Of a DNA stretch of 64,000 bases, positions 1 through 12,011 are shown in pieces. The notes beneath the pieces were generated by a model that made no database searches, was not told the origin of the DNA, and saw nothing but the letters and a program-made list of their open reading frames with translations. The position numbers and the translations under genes were made by a program. Source of the DNA: Raffaelea ambrosiae (Eukaryota > Ascomycota > Sordariomycetes > Ophiostomatales > Ophiostomataceae); the NCBI GenBank assembly GCA_002778195.1, contig PCDI01000003.1:3723243-3787242 (forward strand). Direction: 5' to 3'. Position 1 is the first letter of the stretch, and every line of letters begins with the position of its first letter.

Positions 1-1210
1 TCATGGTGCGTCAAGTGGGCAGTGAGTGGTGGGTGTGCGCGAGGGTGTGCGTGCGTTAGTCACTCTCGTTGCTTGCGTGTAAGCGTCATGTTTCGAGCAT
101 TCCGTCAACACGTATCAGCCTTGCTTTTTTGGATGTAACAAACGTTCGCAACAGACAGGGGCGAGTGCGTTCGTCGGTTCGTGAAGATAGGACTGGTGAA
201 CAATTTCGTAGTACCGCAAAAGACGACCCCTCATTTTGAAACCACCCATTCCAAACCAAAGCAGACCGAATCGGACAGTCCACGAGTGCCTACACCTGGT
301 CATTGGGACACACACACACACACACACGCGCGCGCCGTGCCGAGATCCGCAGACTTTGAATGTATGGGCCACGCTGCAATAAAACAGGCCTGCCGTTCCA
401 AATCAGGCAGCCCAGCCCAAAGCCCGGGGTCCTTGAACCCCCCCTCTCAACACCCACTCGAGCAACTGGAGGAAAACGAAATCGCGATAGTCGAAAAGTC
501 GAAAAGGAATAGGAAAAGCAAATGAGTAGAGCAAAGGTAAAAAAGTGGAGTCAACGACGAATAGCAAGACAAAAAAAACAAACACAACAAGATCACAAAA
601 GAAACAGAAAGCCTCCCCACCAGAACACGTAAGAACATGAGAAAGCCAAAGAGAGCAAACAACCAGGGTAGCCCAAACAAAGCAAGACGTTTCGGAGAAC
701 AACCAGAGATCCTCCCAGACTCCTCTTAATTCCTGCCTCCGGGCCAAAATGCTAAACATGCAAGAAGACCAAGGCCTCCCCAAGCATTCCAGCACAACCA
801 GGCTTTGTAAACCAAATTGTTCCCCAAACCGATGCCCGAGTGTATCAAAAGAAGAGAGTAAACGAAGAGTGAGGAAAGAAAAAGCGAAAGGGCGAAAAGG
901 CGAAAAGGCGAAAAGGCGAAAAGGCGAAAAGGCGAAAAGGCGAAAAGGCGAAAAGGCGAAAAGGCGAAAAGGCGAAAAGGACGAGGAGCCAAAGAAGTAA
1001 ATAGTAACATAGGAAAAAGTGAACCATTGAAGGCAAAGAGTCAAAATCCACAAATATGTGTCGTCAATCCCCCCCCCCCCTCCCCAAAAAATTTCCCCGT
1101 CTGGAGTCGCGGTCAAATGAGCGTATTTCGACGTATTGTTTTCGTCAGTCATCACGTCCGAGCCAGGACTCCGTATGTCTAGTCAAGTGAAGTCATATCC
1201 ACCAATTCCC
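1..1210. other. non-coding stretch downstream of the Rsc7 gene
   Basis: I see no supportable gene. The stretch holds a CA repeat running into a CG repeat (about 308-335), a purine-rich section (480-1000) with an 8-bp minisatellite at 891-978, and a C-run near 1070-1081. Open frames here on both strands are low-complexity and mutually overlapping. The part next to 1210 probably contains the 3' untranslated region of the minus-strand gene ending at 1211. Confidence 0.6.
891..978. repeat. 8-bp minisatellite (GGCGAAAA)x11
   Basis: Eleven perfect head-to-tail copies of GGCGAAAA occupy 891-978, followed by a partial GG. Imperfect copies flank it on the left (aaagcgaaag). Because 8 is not a multiple of 3, the array stays open in several frames and creates spurious Lys/Arg-rich or Phe-rich frames on the two strands. 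No copy-number function can be inferred. Confidence 0.95.
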
Positions 1211-4200
1211 CTACTGCTGCTGGTTTGTCCACCAACCAGAGGAAGTCTGTGCCTGTCCGGACCACCCTTGCGACACAGCTGGCGAGCCGGATCCAGGAGG
1301 ATGCATGTACTGCCTAGGCGTCTGATCGTATGGGATGGCTTGGCTCTGCGAGGGGTAACCTGGGCTCATGCCGGGCATGCCGGAGTAAGGCAGACCACCT
1401 TGCTGGACAGGTGCACTTCCGCTCGAATGGCGCAGCTGGGACGAGCCAGAGGGCTGCTGGTGCGGAGGTTGGACTGGTGCCGGGTGCGTGTAGCTGTACT
1501 GCGGCGTCTGCGGGGTCGGCGGCCACATCTGCGTCGACGGAGGGTAGTTGTAGCTCTGCGGCTGGCCGACGTTGCTGGATCCTGTTTGGTTGTTTGTTTG
1601 TTAGTGATCGGTCGCAAAGGAAGATGTATTGAAGGACTCTCGATATAGCAAAACACATACTTTGTTGTATGGACGGCATGGTACTTTGAGCTGAAATGGG
1701 CTGGGAGTACGGAGCAGCAGTCATCATCATCTGCGGACTCTGGTGTGGGACCATGCTCGGCTGCTGGAGGCCAGTGGCAGAGGCGGTGGCAGAGTGGGAG
1801 GTGGCAGCGCGGCTCGACGGAATGGACGGCTCAGAGGTCACAACCTGCTGCGGGGTCAGGCTTGCTGGCGGCGGCGGCTGCTCGTGGGGCCGCCGCCACA
1901 GGGTCTGCATGTAGTCGCTGCGCATATCGCGCTGCTGGTTCACATTGCGGTTGAACTCGGCAGCATGGTGAGCCTGGGCCTGGATTTCGCCAATGGGCGT
2001 AGGCTGGGTGCGATCCTGGTACGCCTGAGCGGGCATCTCCTGGCGGGGTCCGGTCTTGAGGATCGCCGAGTAGTCGCGCGCTCTCGTGTCATTGTATTCG
2101 GGCTGCACGAGCTGCGAGGGAGGCGCGGCGCTGAACTGGCCAGGGGTGTTACTGTACACGATCTCGGGGTGCGGCTGGCCGATGATGGGCGGGTTTTGGG
2201 CAGCTTCGGCAGCGGCCTCGCGAGCCTTGGTACCGCCCGGGCGCTTCTCTCCTGCCAAGTCGGCCTCGGTGAAGCCCTGCTTGCGAGCCTTGGTCTCCCA
2301 GTAGTCATCGCGGACACGGCGGCCGTTGACAATCACGCGGCTGCCAAACTGGCGGAACATGCTTCGTGCGGTGACAATGGCGATCTGGCGGGAGCGGTAG
2401 GAGAAGGGCAGAATCTCCTGGCCGACGAGGTCGTCCTTCTCCACCTGGTTTGCAATGATCTTGTAGAGCGAGCGATTCTTGTTGAACAGCAGGTAGGAGT
2501 CGCGGTAGCCGAGCACACGGGCGCATTCGGTGGCCAGCATGAACAGCTTGTCGCCGCGCTGGGGCACCAAGAACGTGCGGCAGCGGTAGTCGCGGCCGCC
2601 CAGGAGCGTGCCATTGGGCATCACCTTCTTCTCGCCGGCCTCGTCGATCTCGCGCGGGAGGTACTCGTCGCCGCCAGGACCGAGCTGGTCCGTCGTGTGA
2701 TCTCTGACGGTAGGGAGAGCCTTGAGCGTCGGCTTGGTCGGCGGCTTGACGGGAGGTGAGGTCTGGGGTGCAGGAGCTGGTGCTGCTGTCGGTGCGGGTG
2801 CGGGTGCTGACGCGGGTCCCGCGGGGCCGGTGCCCGCGGGCGAAGGGAGAGGCGGCGGCACGTACGAGCGTTGCGGCGGCGCCGGGTGGCCAGGATGGCC
2901 CGGATGGCCCTGATGGCCCTGGTGGGCTTGGTGACCTTGGTGGCCCTGGTGGGCTTGGTGGCTCTGGTGGCCCTGATGGGCTTGGTGGGCTGGGCTCTGG
3001 CCCGTGTGTGCCTGCTGTGGTGAGTGCGCCGGGTGCGAAGACATGCCGGGCAGTGGAGGGACGATAGGCGGCTGGATGGGAGTTTCGCTAATGCTTTCAG
3101 AGAGCTTGGTAGGGGGTTTCATAGGACGGCCACGCTTCCTAGGTTTGTCGCCTTATCCGAAGCAAGAAGTCAGCACCATTCCGTCATAATTGGGTATTGT
3201 CTATTGTTGTTTTGTGTTTCTGCGATCTTCTTTTGGCTGGCGGTGGGTTTCTTTTTTTTTTTTTTTTTTTGCCGGCGGGCTTCTTTGTCTTCCCGGGTCG
3301 GAAGGGAGGATGGGAAACGGTCGCTTAAACTGCTCCCTCGTCCGAAGAAAACGCCACGTCCAAGCCAAGTCGCAAAAGGTGCCGGTACCTCGCGTCTCTT
3401 TTGTACACTTCGGCACCATGTGGTCCCTCTCCTCTTTTAAAAAAAAAAATTACTAGGGGGGGGATAGTGCAGACGTACCGTCATCTCCTGGTGGACCCTG
3501 CTGATTAGTGTCCGAATAGGCCTCAGGAGACCGACTCCTCTTGACGCCTCGCGAAGCGTTCACAAGATCTGCCCAAAGGGAGGTACATCAGTATCTTGCA
3601 AGACTGGTCAAAGTGGAAATAAGCAGGCAGCGGTCATCGCGCGCAGACGTGGTGTATCCGAGGAAAGACCGCCGGAAGACGCGGAAGAAAAATGCTGATA
3701 AAGAGGCAAGACGAAACAGACAAAGAATAGAAGAGAAGCAGACAGAGGATAAAACAGAGACGTGATAGCGAGACAGAGAGGCAACGAGAGAAGACAGTGG
3801 AGTAGCGGCAGTAGTAGTATTGTGATTGGGGGAGACAGCGCAGTAGCGACTGTTCCCTGAGGCACAGCAAAAACAGTGCCAAACGAGCATGGACGATCGA
3901 GCACCAGTAATGGAACCAACGGCGCACACAGTGGCGGCAGGAGCAGCCGCCAAAGTGAAGGCAACGGTACCTGCGGCGGCGCCAAAAGCACCGGCGACCT
4001 CCAAAGACAGCTCAAAGACGGCCCCGGAGACAGGGACACCGTTGCGTTTTGGGGAGCCCGTAGGAAGGACGGAGTAAAGGGAGGATTGGCAGTGTTGGGA
4101 GGGAGCAATGACGAAATGAGGGGAGCGCCGGCAGCTTCTACTATAGTAGTGAAGCGGAAGGCCGGTTGCGCCAGGGAGGACCGCAGCGCGCGGCGAAAGA

Positions 4201-4554
4201 AAACGGGCAAAATGCACGAGCGAACAGCATTTAAAGCAAAATGGAGAAAATGCATGAAAATGCACCGAGCACACAGGTTTGGAGAGCACGATGGGATACA
4301 GAGAGTGTGCAGAAAACCAGGGGCGCGCGCGCGAGTGCGAGCCTGCACACGAGAACGAAAGAGAACGAGAGAGTGCAAGGACACGGAGAGGGCACGCGCG
4401 AGCGAGAGCACCAAGGAAGCGACGACACCGAAACAGAGAGCGGGCGAGCACAACAACAAGGACAGCGAGGACAAAAGCGACAGTACTCACCGGAAGCAAG
4501 CGCAGCAGGGTTGATTGTTGCACTGTCTGCGCCGTTTGGTTGTGCGGAGTACAT
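1211..4554 (-). CDS. rsc7: RSC/SWI-SNF chromatin-remodelling subunit, Rsc7/Swp82 (Npl6) family
   Basis: Four exons on the minus strand: 4554-4491, 3568-3479, 3151-1661, 1581-1211, giving 671 aa. All joins keep frame (G+AT, G+GC, A+GA), use GT-AG, and rebuild an N-terminus of the kind expected for this family. Residues 54-63 (KPRKRGRPMK) are an AT-hook interrupted by the second splice. Residues about 106-141 are a His/Gln/Gly/Ala repeat, then a Pro/Ala linker. The conserved CRC-subunit domain lies at about 213-350 (RDYRCRTFLVPQRGDKLFML, GYRDSYLLFNKNRSLYKI, FGSRVIVNGRRVRDDYWE). The C-terminus is Gln/Pro/Ser-rich and disordered. Family role: nuclear subunit of an ATP-dependent nucleosome remodeller. 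Odd points are the 922-bp first intron and the 327-bp second intron, long for this genome. A shorter protein starting at Met62 (3122) would lose the AT-hook. Family call sure; exon 1 inferred from phase and composition. Confidence 0.88.
2876..3010 (-). repeat. in-gene 9-bp-type repeat encoding His-Gln/His-Pro-Gly units
   Basis: Within exon 3 of the Rsc7 gene an imperfect tandem array encodes units such as HQG, HQA, HQS and finally HPG. On the plus strand it reads as variants of tggccctgg / tgggcttgg. It lies between the AT-hook and the CRC domain, in a disordered linker, and is expected to vary in copy number between strains. Confidence 0.8.
3889..4077 (+). other. GC-rich antisense small ORF inside the first Rsc7 intron (62 codons)
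   Basis: An ATG-to-stop frame of 62 codons with Ala/Pro/Lys-rich content (for example AAAPKAPATSKDSSKTAPET) lies antisense within the 922-bp intron. The surrounding intron is low-complexity, so this GC-rich block stands out. I do not recognise it and it has no visible domain. It could be a small gene, an alternative exon seen from the wrong strand, or chance. Confidence 0.2.
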
Positions 4555-5031
4555 GAGTGCGGCAAGGCGATGACCACGTCAAACGGGTCTGCGAAACGAC
4601 GTGTCGAGATGCAGTTGGACTGCCTAGAGGTGATGCGCGCAGACCACGTCCAGGGAGAAAGGGTTCTCTGAGAATAAAGGAATAAAATAAAATAAAATAA
4701 AAACAGCGGGGAGGTGTTGCGCGCGCACAGCCAGCAGCAGGTGAGATGCAAGGCAGCAGCAGATTATACAAGCATGTGGTTGGTGCGTGCAGCAGGAGGG
4801 GAAGAGTCAGTCAGTCTCTTGTCCTTTCTCTGTTCCCTGTCAGAGTCTGCCTCGTCGGTGCAGCACCGGCGTCGTTCCTAGGTTGTCGCGAAGCGCGCGC
4901 TGGCTGTTGTCTGACCGTGCTTCGTGCTCGATCTGAGGGCGACAACGACGACGATGACGCAGGCGAAAGAGATGCGCATCGACAGTCGCAAAAGAAGCTT
5001 GCGAGGAGGACAAAGATAAAAAAAGAATAAG

Positions 5032-5068
<37 letters not shown>
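5032..5068. repeat. (CA)n microsatellite
   Basis: About 18 uninterrupted AC/CA dinucleotides follow an A-rich stretch and precede a G-rich purine tract. Confidence 0.95.
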
Positions 5069-5071
<3 letters not shown>

Positions 5072-7947
5072 GGGGAAGAAGAGAACGTCCGAGCCCTTGC
5101 GACAAGGGGGGGCACGACAAGGGAGGAGGGGTGGAGGTAGCTAATTACGGCCAAGCAAAAAGAAAGTCGACAAGAAGATGGACGGAAAGGCTAAGGCAGA
5201 GCTGGTGGAGGACGAGTGGGAACGAGATGATGAAGAAGGATTGGCCAGAGTGCCGCCTTTGGTTGGTGGCAAAGCGATGCGAACGGTTGCAAGAGGTATG
5301 GATATGTATGCAGATGTGCAGGTGGTATGTAGGTCTGTGTAGTATCTTATGTGTATGTAGGTGAGTAGGTTGGTGGGAGGCCGACGAGGGGGGGTGCAGC
5401 GGACAAGGTTGATACTATGTATTATTATTCTGGTCGTAATGGAGGGGGGGAAGGGGAGGGGGGGGGGGCAGCGAGATTTGAGGAGAACCGGGAAGGCTGA
5501 AGAGGAGCGAGGAAGGGCGCGCAGAGTACTTCGAGAAGACGGGGGAGGGGGGGTGGCGAAGAACGCAAACGAGTGCGCGAAGAGGGCGTGAGAAATGGGC
5601 GAATGGGCGCGATGGCCGGGTGCCAAGTTGGAAAGCGCAGACGGAAGCTACTATGTAATAGACTAGAAATGAGCAAATGGTCCAGATGGGGCAGAGATAG
5701 GCCGGCGGTTGTAGGGCGGGAATGTTGGGGAATGCGACCAAGGCAGACAGGCAGACAGGCAGCCAGAGAGACGAGCAGGGGGGGGGGGCGTGGGTGCGCA
5801 GTACTCGTAGTTCGGAGAGTGCGGTTCGGTCGAGGTTTGCGACTGGTGCGCGGTACAAAGTCTGTGCGATAGTCCGCGTAGCTTCTCTGCAAAGGAAAAT
5901 ATCGAAAAGTCCGCACAACAAAAGCGGCGTGGAGGCGGCGACGCAGCGGCGGCGAGGCGGCGACGAGAGAAAACAAAAACACAACCCTGTCGTCAGAAAA
6001 GACGCCAGCGACGAAACGATGACGGATGCAGACGCAGGCCGGTCTAGGTTTTACCAGGATGAAGGGTTCCAGGCAGACACCAGACACCGCGCCAAATGGA
6101 CCCAGAAGAGAAGCGAACCAAAGTGAGCCAAAGCAAAGGCAGGGTGGTGCTGTTGCAGTCGATCGGTAGGCAGATAAGCTGGGAGACCAGCAGGCGAGCT
6201 AAAATGTTGACAAGCTGCGGCCGAGCGGGCCAGTCGACCACGCCTGCAGTTGCGGCTGGCCAGGCAGACAATGGCTGCGGGACAAGAGCGCAAGCACGTC
6301 AGAGCGCAAGTAGAGCATCGTACAAAGTATGTACGAGTAAGATACCGTGCACGGATAGGACTCTGGCTGAACTACTATGGCAGGATACCGATGCCCTTTC
6401 GCTTGTGTGTGTCCGCGCGGGTCTAGCTTGTGTGAGCGCGATCGTCAAGACGGCGCGATTCAACCGCCAACCGTCCTGGTATGCAGGCCGACACCACCAC
6501 CAGGCTACGGCAGGCTGGTGTGCTTGTGTGCTTGTGTGCCTGTGTGACGGCGCAAGGCAGATGGAGACACGCACGAAGCCGATTCACCCCTCTCTCTCAT
6601 GTAAGCAGGTGGAGAGGGGAGGGTGAATGGACGGCGAGACGAGGAGACGAGGGGAGGGGACGAGGGATGGACGATGGACGAGTGTGCGCAAGGCGACCGA
6701 CCAGAATCGCTGCCGCACTGCAGTAGTTTGCGGCGGCGGCGGCACCAGTGGTGTTCTATATCCCACACAGATGGCACGCAGGAGCCCCGGTGTAGGTGGA
6801 GAACGGAGAGAAGAGGGAGGGGGAAGGGGGAGGGGGGAGGTTAGAATGGTGTGTGTGGAAGAGCTCTGGTCAGTGGCCAAAATGGCCACGATACACGGTA
6901 GTAAAGTGTGGTGAGGGGCATTGGATTCCTTGACGCGATGCGCTGCAGGCGTCGCCCGGGTCGTGTCTTTCTTGGTTGGAAGGCGCAAGCTGGGAAGCCG
7001 GGACAGGGTGTGAAGGCCTCAGAACAGAGCTGGGATGCCGCTTGGTTGCTGGGACTGGGACGGACTGCCGGGGTGGCTGCTCTTTTTTGGGGAGGGGGGC
7101 GTGGCCGTTAGCGACCCTCTTTGTTCCAGAGGGGGTGCGCTGCAGAAGAACTGGGGGTTGGGGGGGCGGGTGAAGGCGTGCGAGAGCGACGATCTCTGTG
7201 TCGAGAAGGTGTCGAGAAGAAAGTATCTGTTCCGCCGATGATGCTCGTGATGCGTGTGTTTGCTCGTCCTGGCAAGAGACAGAAACAGGCAAGCTGTCTC
7301 TAAACGCACAAGAGAGCTATGTAAGGTACGAGTGGGATACAGATGCTAGTATGGAGACATTGGAAAGCACGGGCACAGGTAGGCACCAGACACGGCCGCG
7401 GGCAAAAACAAAAACAAAGAAGGGACGACAGGGGAGTACGTTGAAGAAATGGGAGGGGGGGTGTGAAAGCGCTGCCACTGTACGAGTACGAGCTCGAAGG
7501 ATGCAAGAACATAGGGGTGGTTCAAGGCAGGCAAATGCGTGGCAGTGGATCTGCGGGGAGGGGGCAGGATGGATGGGCGAGGGAAAAGGAACGGGAGGGA
7601 AGGGTGACTGACCAAAAAAGCGATTTTCTGTCGAAGAGGAGCGACAGGGTTTAGCTTAGTCGGTGCGTCGGCGGTGGGGAAACCAGCGCGAAAGAGGATT
7701 TACATACTCGTAAGGATGTGCGATAACCACGATGTAATACTAGAGGGGTTCAAGGAAGAGGGGAACGAGGGAATGGCAGGAGCGAGGACGAGAAGGGAAG
7801 CGAAAAAAAAAAAGACGAGAAGACGAGAAATCAGGAAAGGCAAACGAGCCGAGAAAACGAGAAAACGAGAAAAGTTTGACGGAAATTTGGCAAGCAAGGC
7901 CCAGGAGATACTCCAAGCATGCACTCCAGCATGTACATACTACGGTG

Positions 7948-7990
7948 TACGAGTACGAGTATGTACTTCGTACATACTCGTAGTAGTAAG
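7948..7990. repeat. perfect 13-bp inverted repeat with 3-nt loop
   Basis: TACGAGTATGTAC (7954-7966) is followed by TTC and by its exact reverse complement GTACATACTCGTA (7970-7982). Another TACGAGTA overlaps on the left (7948-7955). This is the most perfect example of the TAC...GTA words scattered through the non-coding parts of the window. Confidence 0.9.
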
Positions 7991-10254
7991 ATACTCGAAC
8001 ACTCAAACAGGGAAGGCACAGCCCAGTTATGCTCCGCGCGCTCGCGGAAAAAGGAAAGAGCACCGCGAGCAAAGCGGGCAGACACATAATATTACCAGGA
8101 TGAAAGGGGAAAGAAAAAGGAAAGAACGGACAGGATGCGAGCAGGCGCGACCGGGGGTCTGACGGAACAAACAACCAAGGCCATACGACATCTTACATGT
8201 ACATACACCGTAGTAATTGACTACTCGTACAATAAGTTGTTCTGTATCTTAATGCATGCGAGCTGCCATAGTACACGTATATCTATTTGTGTCTCGTCTT
8301 GCTTCCTGTTCACCCATCCGCTCTCATATACTCTCACGAGTAGTTTCTGGTTCTCGTCTCTGGTTTTCCCTTCACTCCTCCTTATGCTCGCCTTGTTCTC
8401 TCCCCAACATCCACAGCAACGCGCCCAGTGGTGTTAGTTAATAGTGTGCAGCGTGCGCTTCATGTTGGACGCTTTACTGGGAAGCAGGTTTATTGTTGGA
8501 TCAGCGCCAGGCCCAAGATGGCTAGCGGCTCGCAGCTGCTCGCTTGGCTCCTTCATGAACATGTCGCGAATAATCCTTTCTTTTTTGAGCGTCGATTTTA
8601 TCGATTGACGCTTTCGCAAAAGAAAAATGTCACATTCATGTCGTTTTGTCATGCACACACTCAGCGTCCATTTCATCCCCGTCACTGCATTCTTTCGCCA
8701 TCACCACAGCCGTCATATCTGTGTTCTTTACCGCCGCCGAACCGCATCAAAACAGAATCGCAGGCTCCATTACCATGCCGTCAGAGCCTGTCAGATATTA
8801 CGACCACAGTGCCTGGTTTCGTTTTCCATTTCCATTGTCCGTGTACATGTAAGACTCGCATTTTCAATTAGTTGCTCTTCACACAAGACAAACCCCGAGA
8901 AAAAGGCATTTTTATGCTCGTAACACCTCACCCTCAAGCCTTTGTCAGTCCCGTATTGGTCGCAAAAAAAAAAACAAGCCCCTCTTTCGCTTTCTCAGCT
9001 GAGCTGCCAATTAATTGTTGTTGGGGCGCGGGCTTTCTGCATTCGGAGAAGCGCATGGGCCCACGCACGCGCACGCGAAAGAAAGGAGAAGGGGAAAAAA
9101 AGAAAAAAAAAGAAAAAAAAAGACGACTACGAGCGAGAGCGAAAAGTGCATTCTTGTCCCGGCCCTCTCACTGACTTTTTCGTTTGTTGTTTCCTAGAGC
9201 GGGATGTTCGGCGGTATATTTGTGGCTGTATGCGCTAGCCACAGACTAATCGCGCTATGGATAGATAGTAAGTACACTACGTAATGGGCAGGCCCCGAAT
9301 GAGAAGACGCAGTGAGAAGATGAGAGGAAAATAGGAAAACGACGAGATTCCAGGACAGATTCCACAATACTACTCGTATGAAAAGAGGACCACATGACAC
9401 AATTGGTCGCTGTCCCTGTTCATAGCGGTGAATGAGCCGCTATCTACGAGTACCAGCCTGGGCAAAAGTGGACAATTATGAATTACTATGTGCTCGTAGA
9501 GCCGAGTTGCATGTACGGTGTAATTGTGGGCAAGTGATAGACAAGATGTGGGCAAACTCCTACAAAGTAATACTACGAGTATGTACGCCAGTACATCTCG
9601 TACAGGCGCACCCACTGCATGACATGGTTCTTGTCATCCGGACCGCGGCCTATCTGATGGTTTTTTAGCCTCTCTTGATCTCGTCAGTTTTATCTCTTTC
9701 ATCTTTCTTTCTGTTCCCTTTTGTTCTTCTGGTCTCCCGCTCCATACCCAGCCAAGTCCATATGAGAGGGTGGGCATAGCATTATCTTGGTCTTGTAAGA
9801 TCCTGTGCCAGAATAGCGAAAGACTGGAAGCACGATGCTAGTGGCGTGCAGTCCATTAATACTAGAAATTCCAAATTTGATATATTCCTGGGCCCCGTCT
9901 TGATGCTTTCCGTCGCGTTCTGGTGTCCGACAACCAGACAAACAGTCGTCGGTCTGAAAAATACAGAACAGAAGTGGGAGAAGCGCCGGTCTGGAAGACG
10001 CAGGCCAAAAAGTAAACGGATGTCTTCAGACCGCAAAGAGCTAAAAGAAAAAATAAAATAAAATAAGAAATAAGAAATAAGACCAGCACTAAGCAAAAGG
10101 CTGCTTCTTTTTCTGAATCTTGTCAGATGCACGATGGATTAATACGCACGCACGGAAGTAATCTTCAAGGAGGGAGAACCGTGCACTGGGGCAGGATATG
10201 GGTCCTTGGGGCTCGAAGTGGTGTCACGGAGCTTTCCATACACCACACACACTT

Positions 10255-10255
<1 letters not shown>

Positions 10256-10303
<48 letters not shown>
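10256..10303. repeat. (CA)n microsatellite
   Basis: About 24 CA dinucleotides, nearly perfect, preceded by an interrupted CA-rich stretch from about 10241. Confidence 0.95.
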
Positions 10304-10304
<1 letters not shown>

Positions 10305-11876
10305 CAGCAATCCACCCCCGTCGGTTGTATTGGCACGCAGGTACCTATCCCACAGCCAGAGCCATGGAAGGGCTTAGGTAGGGCAGCAAGACCAAGCCCG
10401 TGGATGTGGTGGTGGTGGTGGTGGCAGTGGTGGAGGGATGGGCCACAGTGGAGCAATAGCGAAGGGAGGAACACAAACATGAAAAGGGGGAGAAAAGTGA
10501 AAAAGAGGGTGTGTGGTAGCGGCAGCGCCCGTCAGTGGTTTGAACATCAGTGGACTTCTTTTAACTACTATGTATTACACGCGCGCGTGTGTGCCATGCA
10601 TGGAATAATACGGCATGGATGTGTGGTGTATGCGTGAGAACGGCGTAAGATACTTGACTGCGTGTGAAGAGCATCGTGGGTACTGGAGGGGGAGCGGGAA
10701 ACGCTTTTTTTTTGCGATGGTGTGTGCCCGACACTGAGCAGCGATGATCGCAACTGTATTAACGTGTGCCCTTGGCGAGAACTAGCCTTGTGCGGCAACT
10801 GCCCGTTGTAGGTGCGCACACAAATGGATACGACTGCATACAACTGCACGCAACTTGCCACTCGGACCGGTTGGAAAGGAGGGAAGCAATCAGGAACATT
10901 GTGTGTAAGATTAATACTCGTCCGCTGGTTCCAAGACGCTGTCTATCGTGCATATGGCCGAGCCCAATCCACTGTGCTGCATTTTGCATATGTGGCTAAC
11001 GACTCGTCTATTCCCAGGGTCTTGTCCCCGGTGAGAACGGTGGCCAAGCCGGTGGTCCACGACTACGTATCTTGGATGGATGGACATATGCGCAACAAGC
11101 AAGCAAGAGCGCAAGGGAAGGCCAGAGTCAGGAAAGGGACAGATTGGGGTTTCGACAAGTGGAGAATCTAGGAAGACAACAAGGAAATGACGAAGAGCCG
11201 CGAAATTGACGAAACCGAGCACAGGAGGAAAAGCAGACGACGACGGCGAGAGTCAGGGCTGGAGTTAATGGGAATTACCAGACCGAGCAAGTCCGAGAGT
11301 TTACGCATAGTCGTTTGAGGTTCTCGGTTGGCTCTGTCATTTTCTTGCCCCAGTTTGGGCTCCTTTCTGGTGATTTTTGCGTTTGGGTTGCTATTCTGTC
11401 TTGCCCGTTTTACAGAGTAGCTTTTTAATTATCTCCCGTTTTCGTTTCCTTTCTTCCTTTCTTTTCCTTCCCCGTTCATTCCGGGCGGGGTGGGGGGGTC
11501 TGTCTTCCTTTTTTGCTCGCTCCTTCGACTCTTTTGTCTTTTTTTCCTTTTCCTCTTCACTTGCCTCGGCCGTTTCTACGCGTACTGTCTTTCCTTTCCG
11601 GCCCTTGTTGCCCGGGGGGGTTTTGTGTCTGTGTGTGTGTTTCTCTTCAGCCGCAGCTCGTGCGGCAAACTCAATACGCGGGATACCACATTTGCAGGAA
11701 GCGAAAGGCGAAAAAGCGAAAAGAGGAAGGCGAGTCGTGACAAACAAACGGACCAGTACTTTTTGGAAGGAGGAAACATTCCGAGCTTGTCTCCGTACAT
11801 GGAAAAAATTGGATCCGCCGCTGTGCGCTAGCGTTGCGAGTGACCAATTCTCCGCGAAGGAGTGGGGGGGTCAGGC

Positions 11877-12011
11877 ATGGTGGAAAATGGCCGTGACGGC
11901 CACACTGCAACAGGGCAGGGCGCCATCCAAGCCAAGAAGGACGGCTCGCCGCTCAAGCGAGCGCCGCATACGCGCTCATGTCTTGACCATGGAAGAAGAA
12001 GGAGTCAAAAA
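11877..12011 (+). other. candidate orphan coding exon (45 codons plus splice donor)
   Basis: From an ATG at 11877, 45 codons read with GC-rich third positions (for example AKKDGSPLKRAPHTRS) and stop exactly at a strong donor, GTAAGTG, at 12012. A pyrimidine-rich, promoter-like tract lies upstream (11370-11640). I could not find a convincing following exon, and an overlapping frame starting at 11888 is also open. It may be the first exon of a gene whose remainder has decayed, or chance. Confidence 0.25.

Noticed and set aside
1743..2759. Plus-strand frame of 338 codons
   Set aside because: Antisense to Rsc7 exon 3, which contains the conserved CRC domain.
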